Of a DNA stretch of 64,000 nucleotides, positions 17,039-24,111 are shown one piece after another; the first letter of the stretch is position 1; the number at the start of each line of letters is the position of its first letter. The position numbers and the translations under genes are program-made. Origin of the DNA: Hyphococcus aureus (GTDB lineage Bacteria; Pseudomonadota; Alphaproteobacteria; Caulobacterales; Parvularculaceae); assembly GCF_042643165.1 (NCBI RefSeq), contig NZ_JBHRSH010000001.1:1426001-1490000 (forward strand). The letters run 5' to 3'. The notes beneath the pieces were generated by a model. The model was not told where the DNA came from, did not search any database, and was given only the letters and a program-made list of their open reading frames with translations.

Positions 17039-18064
17039 ATGCGTCTGATCGAAGCCGTCTTTCCGGCAAGCAAACGCGATAAAGTCGAAGAGGCCGTAAA
17101 AAAGCACGAGCCGACTCACTGGCGCTTTTCTGCCACCGAGGAAGAAGACAGTGCTGTCCTGCGCGCCCTGTTCATTGAAGGAGGCGCGCAAGGCCTCGTG
17201 GATGAACTGCAGAGTATTTGCGGAAATAAAAAGGACTGGCGCATTATTGTGCTGCCGGTGGAGGCTACAGCGCCGAAACCTGAAGAGCCCGAGGACGAGA
17301 AAAGCGAAGGCAAGAAAAAAGGCTCCAAGAATGTCGCTCTGCGTGAAGAGATTTACGACGATGTCGCTGACGGCGCCAAACTCAGCCTCGACTTTTTCAT
17401 CCTGACATTCGCGTCGGCCATCGTTGCTGCGCTTGGGTTAAACGCCGACAACATCGCCGCCGTGATCGGCGCCATGGTGATCGCCCCTTTGCTTGGTCCG
17501 ATTCTCGCCATTTCTCTTGGAGCGGCGCTGGGCGATACGAAATTGTTGTTGCGCGCCGGCCGCAACGCCGTTGCAGGGTTGGCGCTGGGGTTCGCGACGG
17601 CGGCGCTGATCGGCGCCATGTTCGGCGTTAATCTTGAGAGCGATGAACTGGTGAGCCGCACCATAGCCGGTATTGATTCCGTCGTGCTGGCGCTTGCCGC
17701 CGGCGTCGCCGCTGCGCTGTCCATCGTCGCGGGCATTTCCACCGCGCTGGTCGGCGTTATGGTCGCTGTCGCGCTGCTTCCCCCCGCGGCGGCGGCGGGG
17801 CTTTTCCTTGGCGCAGGCGAGATTGGTTTTTTCGGGCGGTCGCTTTTGCTGCTGACGGTGAATGTGGTGTGCATCATGATCGCCGCTCAGGGCGTTTATT
17901 TGTACAAGGGTGTGCGCCCCCGGACGTGGTTTGAGAAACAAGCGGCAGGCAAGGCGTCAAAAATTAACCTCGCCGTGCTGGCGGTGCTTCTGGTTCTCCT
18001 TGTGGGAATTATTGTATTCGCTCCGACCGGCTCCATGCCGGATGTGCCGGGTTCGGGCGATTGA
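17039..18064 (+). CDS. DUF389 (TIGR00341) membrane protein
   Basis: A 341-residue protein of the DUF389/TIGR00341 family. Residues 1-120 are a soluble domain with a Lys/Glu-rich linker. From about 120 it is a membrane domain with six or so helices, including NADNIAAVIGAMVIAPLLGPILAIS, the family signature, and AGISTALVGVMVAVALLPPAAAAG. The family is widespread and of unknown transport or signalling role. It follows cysS by 4 bp. The next gene begins about 90 bp downstream. Confidence 0.9.
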   Translation: MRLIEAVFPASKRDKVEEAVKKHEPTHWRFSATEEEDSAVLRALFIEGGAQGLVDELQSICGNKKDWRIIVLPVEATAPKPEEPEDEKSEGKKKGSKNVALREEIYDDVADGAKLSLDFFILTFASAIVAALGLNADNIAAVIGAMVIAPLLGPILAISLGAALGDTKLLLRAGRNAVAGLALGFATAALIGAMFGVNLESDELVSRTIAGIDSVVLALAAGVAAALSIVAGISTALVGVMVAVALLPPAAAAGLFLGAGEIGFFGRSLLLLTVNVVCIMIAAQGVYLYKGVRPRTWFEKQAAGKASKINLAVLAVLLVLLVGIIVFAPTGSMPDVPGSGD

Positions 18065-18154
18065 GGTTGCTTGGTTTCCGGTCGTCTGAAGGTCCGGAAA
18101 TTGCAAAGGCCGGATCGGGTATATTGCAAGCGTCATGACCATGCCGGGGTAGAC

Positions 18155-19318
18155 ATGAGCCGTCAAAAATTAACTGTCCGCGTTGTTGAAGAGCGCGGCG
18201 ACCTGTCGGTCCGGCGCACGCTGAAAATCACTGATCATCCTGACATCTGGTTCGAGGTGAGCGGAGGCATCCTGCCGCCGCCTCTCGAGGTTTATGATTT
18301 TGCGGCGATCGCCATGATCTACATCGGGATGCGTAGCGGCAGGGACGTCCACATTGAGGGGCCTGTCACCCGCCAGTGTCTGAAGGGGCTCGCCGAGTTT
18401 CAGGAATTGTGGATCAACTGGCGCCTGCCGGGCTATTCGCGTGTGGAGATCACGGCGAACACTATTGTTGACGGGCAGGCGGGTGCGAGCACGGTGACAG
18501 ACGGAACCGGGATATTCGCCTATTCCGGCGGCATAGACGGGGCTTGCGCGTTCCTGCGTCATGCGGGTGATGACCTTGGCGTCAGAAAGATCAAGCCTGC
18601 CGGGGTCATGCTTATGCATGGATTCGATATTCCGGTCAGCGATGACGCTTGGTTCGCCAAGGCGGAAGAGGATGCGCGTCAGGGTCTGCATGAGTTTGAC
18701 ATCCCGTTTTGCATTGTGCGCACGAATTGGCGGGATTTCCATTTTGGGCATTGGGCGCTGGAGCATGGCGCGGGTCTGTTCGCGGCGCTGCATCAGTTCT
18801 CCGGCGCGGTCGGCTGGGGTGTGATCGGAGCTAACGAGGATTACCGTAACATTGTGATCCCTTGGGGGACGAGCGCACTGTTCAATCATTTTTTCTCTGG
18901 CGGCCGGTTTTCTATCCATACGGAATGTTCAGGCATGACGCGTTGTGAGCGCGTGGAAAAAGTCTGTGAATATCCAGAGGTCGCAAAACACATCCGGGTT
19001 TGCTGGGAGAATAAAGTCGCCGGATTAAATTGCGGAAAATGCGAAAAATGCATTCGCACCAAGCTTAATTTTATGGCCGTCGGTTATGATCCGGTATGCT
19101 TCGACAGGCCGCCGACGGCATTAGAGATATTGGGCGTGAAAGCGCGCGAACGGATGAAGATCACCTATCTTCACGAAATCCTGGATGAAGCGAAGGCCCG
19201 GAACCTGCCGCTGACATTCCGGGCGCCGGTCTTTTTGCTGATGGTGAAATCGGAAGTCTTCTTCGTTCTCAGAAAAATAAAAAAGGCGCTGAAAAGCAGA
19301 TTTTCCAGAGCGGCGTGA
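18155..19318 (+). CDS. PP-loop (QueC-like) protein with zinc-cysteine motif
   Basis: A 387-residue protein I cannot name. The N-terminal 115 residues match nothing I recognise. At about 124-129 is a PP-loop ATP pyrophosphatase motif, SGGIDG, in which the usual serine after Asp is Gly. At about 281-299 a cysteine set C-x9-C-x2-C-x2-C (CW to NCGKCEKC) closely resembles the zinc site of 7-cyano-7-deazaguanine synthase QueC. PP-loop enzymes adenylate a carboxylate or amide before amidation or thiolation. No queuosine genes are adjacent. The C-terminus carries a hydrophobic segment and a Lys/Arg-rich tail, so it may sit at the membrane. I use the ATG at 18155, preceded by GGGG. Confidence 0.55.
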   Translation: MSRQKLTVRVVEERGDLSVRRTLKITDHPDIWFEVSGGILPPPLEVYDFAAIAMIYIGMRSGRDVHIEGPVTRQCLKGLAEFQELWINWRLPGYSRVEITANTIVDGQAGASTVTDGTGIFAYSGGIDGACAFLRHAGDDLGVRKIKPAGVMLMHGFDIPVSDDAWFAKAEEDARQGLHEFDIPFCIVRTNWRDFHFGHWALEHGAGLFAALHQFSGAVGWGVIGANEDYRNIVIPWGTSALFNHFFSGGRFSIHTECSGMTRCERVEKVCEYPEVAKHIRVCWENKVAGLNCGKCEKCIRTKLNFMAVGYDPVCFDRPPTALEILGVKARERMKITYLHEILDEAKARNLPLTFRAPVFLLMVKSEVFFVLRKIKKALKSRFSRAA

Positions 19319-19406
19319 CTGAAAAAAGACTTGATCCACGTCAAGGACATAGGGCGCTTTCACGGTGAATATCCTCGCCGTAGAGAGTTATCCCGGCGAG
19401 GTTCCT

Positions 19407-19766
19407 ATGTCCGCAATGCTAGCTTCCGAACGTCAACCCATAGAGGGCACGACGCTGTTTGATGGCGACATGGCCCAGCGCGGCTATGCGCTGAACGCGA
19501 TGTGTTATTCCTTTAACGATGCTGAAAACCGGGAAGAGTTTCGCCGCGATGAGGAAGCCTATTGCCGCAAATACCATCTGACGCCGGGCCAGCGCCGCGC
19601 TGTCGCCGATCGTGACGTGCTCGGCATGATCGCCGAAGGGGGCAATGTTTATTATCTCGCCAAACTCGCCGGCATCTGGGGCCTGAATGTGCAGGATCTC
19701 GGCGCCGCGCAGACCGGACTGAGCGTCGACGCCTTCAAAGCGAAACTGCTTTCATACAGCGAATAG
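19407..19766 (+). CDS. ligA: Protocatechuate 4,5-dioxygenase, alpha subunit
   Basis: A 119-residue helical alpha subunit of the LigAB ring-cleaving dioxygenase. It caps the active site of LigB; the family pattern (RGYALNAMCYSFNDAENREEFRRDEEAYCRKYHLT and LIAEGGNVYYLAKL-like region) is clear. I use the ATG at 19407 with GAGG five bases upstream; a GTG at 19365 would add 14 residues. It is followed 12 bp later by ligB, so the two form an operon and the enzyme should assemble co-translationally. Confidence 0.9.
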   Translation: MSAMLASERQPIEGTTLFDGDMAQRGYALNAMCYSFNDAENREEFRRDEEAYCRKYHLTPGQRRAVADRDVLGMIAEGGNVYYLAKLAGIWGLNVQDLGAAQTGLSVDAFKAKLLSYSE

Positions 19767-19778
19767 GGGGCGCCGGGC

Positions 19779-20621
19779 ATGACGGAAATTATCGGCGGAT
19801 ATTTTACGAGCCATGTGCCCGCCATAGGCGGCGCCATCGCGAAGGGGCTTCAGAGCGATCCCTATTGGAAGCCATTCTTTGACGGGTTTCCGCCGATCCA
19901 GAAATGGCTCAATCAGGAAAAACCGGATGTCGCCGTCGTCTTTTATAACGACCATGGATTGAATTTCTTCCTCGACAAGATGCCGACCTTCGCGGTCGGC
20001 GCCGCCGATGAATATCAAAGCGCGGACGAGGGCTGGGGCCTGCCGGTCTATAAAACATTCACCGGCGATCCGGCCCTGTCATGGCATATTATCGAAGCGC
20101 TTGTCGGGGATGAGTTCGACATCACCACATGCCAGAAGATGTTTGTTGATCACGCCATGTCGATCCCGTTCGAACTCGCCTGGCCCAATGTGGACGCATG
20201 GCCGGTGAAGCTGGTTCCCATCGCGATCAACACGGTCCAGCATCCTCTGCCGTCGGCGAAACGCTGCCTCGCCCTTGGCCGCGCGGTCGGGCGCGCGCTT
20301 GAAAGCTGGGAGAGCGACGACAAAATCGTTGTCATGGGTACCGGCGGCCTGTCGCATCAGCTCGACGGCGCCCGCGCCGGCTTTATCAATTCCGATTATG
20401 ACCGCTTCTGTCTCGATCATCTGATGAACGACCCGGAGGCGCTGGTGCAGGATTCGATCGCAGGGATCGTGGAGAAAGCCGGCACGCAAGGCGTGGAGAT
20501 CCTGAACTGGATCGCCGCGCGCGGCGCGCTTGGCGCGCGCCCGCTCGCCAAGCGAACGGAAAACTATCACATCCCGATCAGCAACACCGCTGCGGCGTCT
20601 GTGGTGCTGGAAGCGGTTTAG
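19779..20621 (+). CDS. ligB: Protocatechuate 4,5-dioxygenase, beta subunit
   Basis: A 280-residue catalytic subunit of an extradiol class III dioxygenase that opens protocatechuate between carbons 4 and 5. Fe(II) ligands align with known LigB: H12 (TSHVPA), H59 (NDHG) and E240. The catalytic base is the His at about 193 in GTGGLSHQLDGARAG. Gallate or another catechol carboxylate could also be the substrate. None of the following pathway genes (ligC, ligI, ligJ, ligK) is in the window, which is unusual. A hairpin follows at 20642-20667. Confidence 0.92.
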   Translation: MTEIIGGYFTSHVPAIGGAIAKGLQSDPYWKPFFDGFPPIQKWLNQEKPDVAVVFYNDHGLNFFLDKMPTFAVGAADEYQSADEGWGLPVYKTFTGDPALSWHIIEALVGDEFDITTCQKMFVDHAMSIPFELAWPNVDAWPVKLVPIAINTVQHPLPSAKRCLALGRAVGRALESWESDDKIVVMGTGGLSHQLDGARAGFINSDYDRFCLDHLMNDPEALVQDSIAGIVEKAGTQGVEILNWIAARGALGARPLAKRTENYHIPISNTAAASVVLEAV

Positions 20622-20641
20622 CGGACAGGGGGAGAGTGGCA

Positions 20642-20667
20642 GGAGGCGGCCATATTTGGTCGTCTCC
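20642..20667 (+). terminator. Hairpin downstream of ligB
   Basis: GGAGGCGGCC and GGTCGTCTCC can form a 10-bp RNA stem with two G-U pairs and a 6-nt loop, 20 bp after the ligB stop. No T-tract follows, so it may stabilise the 3' end rather than terminate. Confidence 0.3.
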
Positions 20668-20685
20668 AGCGCTATTCTACAGGCG

Positions 20686-21198
20686 TCAGGCTTTCATGGC
20701 GGCGACGAGTTCGCCGACAGCGGCTTCGATGCCCGCGAGTTCTTCGCGCACCGCAGCGATCGCGCCTTGTGTTTCGGTCTTTTCTTCCGCGCTGACATCA
20801 GTCGCAGCGAGTTCGATTTCCGCCTCATCCAGTTCCTCGCGGACTTTTTCAAACGCGCTATTGGTGGCCGAAGTGACCGCCGCGCTCGCCGCCGCCAGTG
20901 CAGCTTCAATCACCGTCCGCGTTTCCGGATTGGCTTCGGCTTCCGCACGCGCTTCCTGGATTTCGCTGATGGCGTCGAGAATTTCGGCGCGGGCGTCGGC
21001 CATCTCCGCGCGCATATCCGCGATATCTTCCGCATCCATCTCAATTAGTTTCTGAAGAAAATCTTCATCGCCAAAATCAAGATCGTCAAAGGAGATATTG
21101 ACGAAATCATTGGCGACAGCGGCGGGGGCGGCAATGGCGAGGCCAAGGGCGGCGGCGCCTGAAAAAATAAATGTTTTGGCTTTGTTGAGGTTGAGCAT
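20686..21198 (-). CDS. Secreted Ala/Glu-rich coiled-coil protein
   Basis: A 170-residue protein without recognisable family. Residues 1-29 are a signal peptide (MLNLNKAKTFIFSGAAALGLAIAAP then AAVA|ND). The mature part is acidic, rich in Ala and Glu, and almost wholly helical, with heptad-like runs from about 50 to 165, so it is probably an extended periplasmic coiled coil. The start at 21198 has AAGGA eight bases upstream; a longer frame to 21321 lacks that. It is convergent with ligB and divergent from the pirin gene. Confidence 0.7.
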   Translation of the reverse strand: MLNLNKAKTFIFSGAAALGLAIAAPAAVANDFVNISFDDLDFGDEDFLQKLIEMDAEDIADMRAEMADARAEILDAISEIQEARAEAEANPETRTVIEAALAAASAAVTSATNSAFEKVREELDEAEIELAATDVSAEEKTETQGAIAAVREELAGIEAAVGELVAAMKA

Positions 21199-21546
21199 AA
21201 CTGGTTTCCTTTTCTGAGTGCGTTGTCGGTTTTGTTTCTTTGGGGGCGTCCTGAATAGGCAACGCAACGTCCGGCGCCCCTTGATGAAACGAAGCTTGGC
21301 CGCCGCGGGCGCGGCCGGCAACGGGTTTGCGGCGAAGCGTTGCCGGGCCGGGATGAAGCTGGCCGGAAGGGGCAGATCACAGCTGCGTGCAATGGGCGGG
21401 GGCGGTCTTTAAACGCGGCTTCGGCCCCCTAAATGATCAGGGAATCATCAACAACCTGATCCGCCATCAGGGCGGTATGAGTGCGTTTGCGGTTTTGCGG
21501 CGTGCACCGGCCCGGACGCTTACCCAGACGCCGAAAAGGAGACATC
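21199..21546. other. 348-bp structured intergenic region upstream of pirin
   Basis: No gene was found. The stretch is rich in stable inverted repeats on the pirin side: CCGGCAACG/CGTTGCCGG (21316-21347), GATCAGG/CCTGATC (21435-21461) and CCGCC/GGCGG (21461-21475). They could form a long folded leader of the pirin mRNA or an unrecognised small RNA. No match to a known riboswitch was recognised. Confidence 0.4.
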
Positions 21547-22242
21547 ATGATAACGATCCGAAAAGGCGTTGATCGCGGCCATGCCAATCACGGCTGGCTC
21601 GACACGCACCACACCTTCTCCTTCGCCAATTATTATCATCCCGATCATATGGGCTATCGCGCGCTGCGTGTGATCAACGAAGACCGCATCAATCCCGGCG
21701 CCGGATTTCCGACCCATCCTCACGAGAGCATGGAGATCATCACTTATGTGCTGGAGGGAAGCCTTGCGCATAAGGACTCGACTGGCGGCGGCGGGGTCAT
21801 TGCGCCGGGTCTGGTGCAATATATGTCCGCCGGATCGGGTGTGACCCATAGCGAATATAACGCGTCGGATGTGGACCCGCTGCATCTCTATCAGATCTGG
21901 CTTTTGCCGAAGGAGCGCGGCGGCGCGCCCCGTTATGAAGAGCGTAAGGTCGCCGATACGGTGAACGGCGCCTTGACGCTGATCGCGTCTCCCGACGGGC
22001 GCGACGGGTCTTTCGCGATCCGTCAGGATGCGGCGCTTTACGCGGCCAAGGTCAAGGAAGGCGAGACGCTGTCACATGCGTTTGCTGACGGCCGTTATGG
22101 CTGGCTTCAGGTCGCGAAAGGCGGCGTCGAAATCGGCGGTCTGATGATGCAGGCTGGCGACGGCGCGAAGATCGCAGAGGAGGAGAGCGTTTCTTTCCGC
22201 GCGCTCGCCGACAGCGAAATTCTGTTGTTTGACTTGCCGTAA
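21547..22242 (+). CDS. Pirin family protein
   Basis: A 231-residue bicupin of the pirin family. The N-terminal cupin carries the Fe(II) ligand pattern THPHESMEIITYVLEGSLAHKDS with the partner HSEYN near residue 97, so the metal site is intact. The C-terminal cupin lacks metal ligands, as usual. Bacterial pirins can act as quercetin 2,3-dioxygenase or as redox regulators; the role here is open. The ATG at 21547 has AAGGAG five bases upstream. The Fe-S scaffold gene follows by 21 bp. Confidence 0.93.
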   Translation: MITIRKGVDRGHANHGWLDTHHTFSFANYYHPDHMGYRALRVINEDRINPGAGFPTHPHESMEIITYVLEGSLAHKDSTGGGGVIAPGLVQYMSAGSGVTHSEYNASDVDPLHLYQIWLLPKERGGAPRYEERKVADTVNGALTLIASPDGRDGSFAIRQDAALYAAKVKEGETLSHAFADGRYGWLQVAKGGVEIGGLMMQAGDGAKIAEEESVSFRALADSEILLFDLP

Positions 22243-22263
22243 AAATCCGCCATGTAAAGCGGC

Positions 22264-22719
22264 ATGTTGAGCGAACTCTATACGGGCGGCGTCTTGGACG
22301 CGGCGGCGGCGATCCCGCCCGCGCGACGTCTCGACGCGCCCGACGCCAGCGCCACAAAAGTGAGCCGCGTCTGCGGCTCTGAAGTGACGGTTGATCTGGT
22401 GATGAAAGACGGACGCGTCGCCGATTTCGGCATGGAGGCGAAGGCCTGTGCTCTTGGTCAGGCGTCGGCCTCCATCGTCGCGCGCAATATCATCGCCGCC
22501 GAAGCGCAGGAGCTGTATCGCTTGCGGGACGCAATGCGGGCGATGCTGAAAGAAAATGGGGAGCCGCCCACAGGCGAAGGGTGGGACGAGCGCTGGCGTG
22601 ACCTCGCCATGCTTCAGCCCATTCGCGACTATCCGCAGCGTCACGCTTCAACATTGCTGGTGTTTGAAGCGGTTTGCGCTTGTCTTGATCAGTTGGGTTA
22701 CGACCAACCAACTGACTGA
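22264..22719 (+). CDS. NifU/IscU-like Fe-S cluster scaffold protein
   Basis: A 151-residue protein of the NifU N-terminal (IscU-like) family. The first two cluster cysteines are visible as C37 (VCGSEV) and C62 (KACALGQAS). The third IscU cysteine position appears to be Ser129 in RHASTL, and two extra cysteines lie at C138 and C140, so cluster binding may differ from IscU. Members like this are common in alphaproteobacteria that also use SUF. It lies just after pirin and probably shares its transcript. Confidence 0.85.
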   Translation: MLSELYTGGVLDAAAAIPPARRLDAPDASATKVSRVCGSEVTVDLVMKDGRVADFGMEAKACALGQASASIVARNIIAAEAQELYRLRDAMRAMLKENGEPPTGEGWDERWRDLAMLQPIRDYPQRHASTLLVFEAVCACLDQLGYDQPTD

Positions 22720-22812
22720 ATGTCGCAGGGCTTTACGTCAATCGTGATCGGACTAACGGATTTGTCATCACAACCGCGCTTGATCGAAGCGCTAAGAAGA
22801 CCATCTTATCGG

Positions 22813-22903
22813 AAAGGCGGCGGTTCCTGCTTCTCTCCCCCTCTCGTCAGGACCGCTGTAAGGCGCCCGCATTGTTCCCCCACAATGCGGGCGCAAATTT
22901 TTT
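22813..22903 (+). ncRNA. Candidate small RNA with two C-rich hairpin loops
   Basis: No protein is encoded here. A hairpin GCGGTTCCTG (22820-22829) / CAGGACCGC (22848-22856) has an 18-nt pyrimidine loop with the core CTCTCCCCCTCTC. A second, perfect 13-bp hairpin, GCGCCCGCATTGT/ACAATGCGGGCGC (22863-22894), has the loop TCCCCC and is followed by AAATTTTTT. Paired C-rich loops that can bind Shine-Dalgarno sequences are typical of alphaproteobacterial CIN/Cuckoo-type small RNAs. A candidate promoter CTTGAT (22779-22784), 17 bp, CATCTT (22802-22807) gives a start near 22813. It could instead be the 3' UTR of the scaffold gene. Confidence 0.5.
22863..22903 (+). terminator. Rho-independent terminator
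   Basis: A perfect 13-bp GC-rich stem with a 6-nt loop, followed on the plus strand by AAATTTTTT. The minus side has no T-tract, so it serves rightward transcription: the candidate sRNA and any read-through from the Fe-S scaffold gene. Confidence 0.88.
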
Positions 22904-22912
22904 ACAGCAAGC

Positions 22913-23848
22913 TTACGCCGCTGCTTCCTGTGCGTCCGCCGCGTCCATGCTGTCAGCCGCTTCTTTCAGCACCCAGGCCATGAACGCTTTCACGGCGGGT
23001 GAGGACGACTTCGATGGTGGATGGACGAGGTAATAGGAAAATTCCGTCGGGGTCGTGAGGTCGAACGGAATCACGAGCCGCGCCGCTTCGAGATCGGCGA
23101 GCGCCAGCGCGGCTTTGGCGAGCGCAACGCCCTTGCCCGCGACCGCCGCTTCGATCACGAGCGATGACTGATTGAATTTGAGGCCGCGATCGCCAGTCTT
23201 GTGTTCGACGCCTGCCGCTTTCAGCCACATCGGCCAGGTCGGGCAGCCCGGATCCTTGTCATTGCCGCTGTCATGCAAGAGCGTGTGATGGACGAGGTCC
23301 GCAGGCGTCTTGATGGGATTGTCTCCGGTCAGCAAGGCGGGGCTGCAAACCGGGACGATCTTCTCCGCCATCAGATGTTCGGTGACGAGCCCCTGATAGC
23401 GCCCGGCACCGTAACGGATCGCGATATCCACATCATCGACGGCGAAGTCGACGACATTCATGTCGGCGGAAACCCAGACATCGATATCGGGATGGGCCTC
23501 CTGAAACCGGTCGAGGCGCGGCACCAGCCATTTTGACGCGAAGGAAGGCGCGACCGAGACCGTAAGGCGGCCGGCGTCAGCCTTTTTGGAAAGGATCTCT
23601 CCAGCCTCGACCAGCTTGTCGAAGCCTTCCCGGAGGATAGGCAGGCTCGCTTGCGCCTCATCCGTGAGCAGGAGCGCCCGCTTATGGCGGCGGAAGACGG
23701 GGGTCTGGAGAAAGTCCTCCAGCGCCTTGATCTGCTGGCTTACAGCGCCGGGAGTCACATGGAGCTCCTCAGCAGCTTTAGTGAAACTTAAGTGGCGGGC
23801 GGCGGCTTCAAAGACGCGAAGCGCATTCAGGGGCGGCAATTGCTTCAT
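22913..23848 (-). CDS. LysR family regulator, GcvA-like
   Basis: A 311-residue LysR-type regulator. The winged helix-turn-helix lies at about 5-65 (LNALRVFEAAARHLSFTKAAEELHVTPGAVSQQIKALED), followed by the periplasmic-binding-like effector domain (VSVAPSFASKWLVPRL, ADMNVVDFAVDDVDIAIRYGAG). These motifs place it with GcvA-type regulators, which include many not involved in glycine cleavage. No gcv gene is in the window. It is divergent from the sulfur-assimilation operon, with a dyad between them, so control of that operon is possible but not shown. Confidence 0.9.
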   Translation of the reverse strand: MKQLPPLNALRVFEAAARHLSFTKAAEELHVTPGAVSQQIKALEDFLQTPVFRRHKRALLLTDEAQASLPILREGFDKLVEAGEILSKKADAGRLTVSVAPSFASKWLVPRLDRFQEAHPDIDVWVSADMNVVDFAVDDVDIAIRYGAGRYQGLVTEHLMAEKIVPVCSPALLTGDNPIKTPADLVHHTLLHDSGNDKDPGCPTWPMWLKAAGVEHKTGDRGLKFNQSSLVIEAAVAGKGVALAKAALALADLEAARLVIPFDLTTPTEFSYYLVHPPSKSSSPAVKAFMAWVLKEAADSMDAADAQEAAA

Positions 23849-23915
23849 TTTTCAGGGTCTCTCTCCTCATTCGAGGCCATTATTCAGATAGCTTTCCTAA
23901 ATAATCAAGAGGGAA

Positions 23916-23940
23916 GCTTCGCATCACTCGCTTGTGAAGC
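23916..23940. promoter_or_regulatory. Dyad between LysR gene and cysG operon
   Basis: GCTTCGCA (23916-23923) and TGTGAAGC (23933-23940) form a 7-of-8 inverted repeat with a 9-bp centre, about 70 bp from the LysR start. LysR regulators bind such interrupted dyads containing T-N11-A. It is a candidate site only. Confidence 0.35.
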
Positions 23941-24111
23941 GTTAATCAGGTGAGCTAATTCGTGAAAATCTCAGAAAATGCGCGATCCCGTCAGCAAAGC
24001 TAAGGCATTTAGCAGAAATATTCGATTGAGAACGGGAAAACCCGAGAATAGCTTGCCGGAAACCAGCCCAAGAACGGGCGCAGAAATTCTATAGTGTTAG
24101 AAAATCTAATC

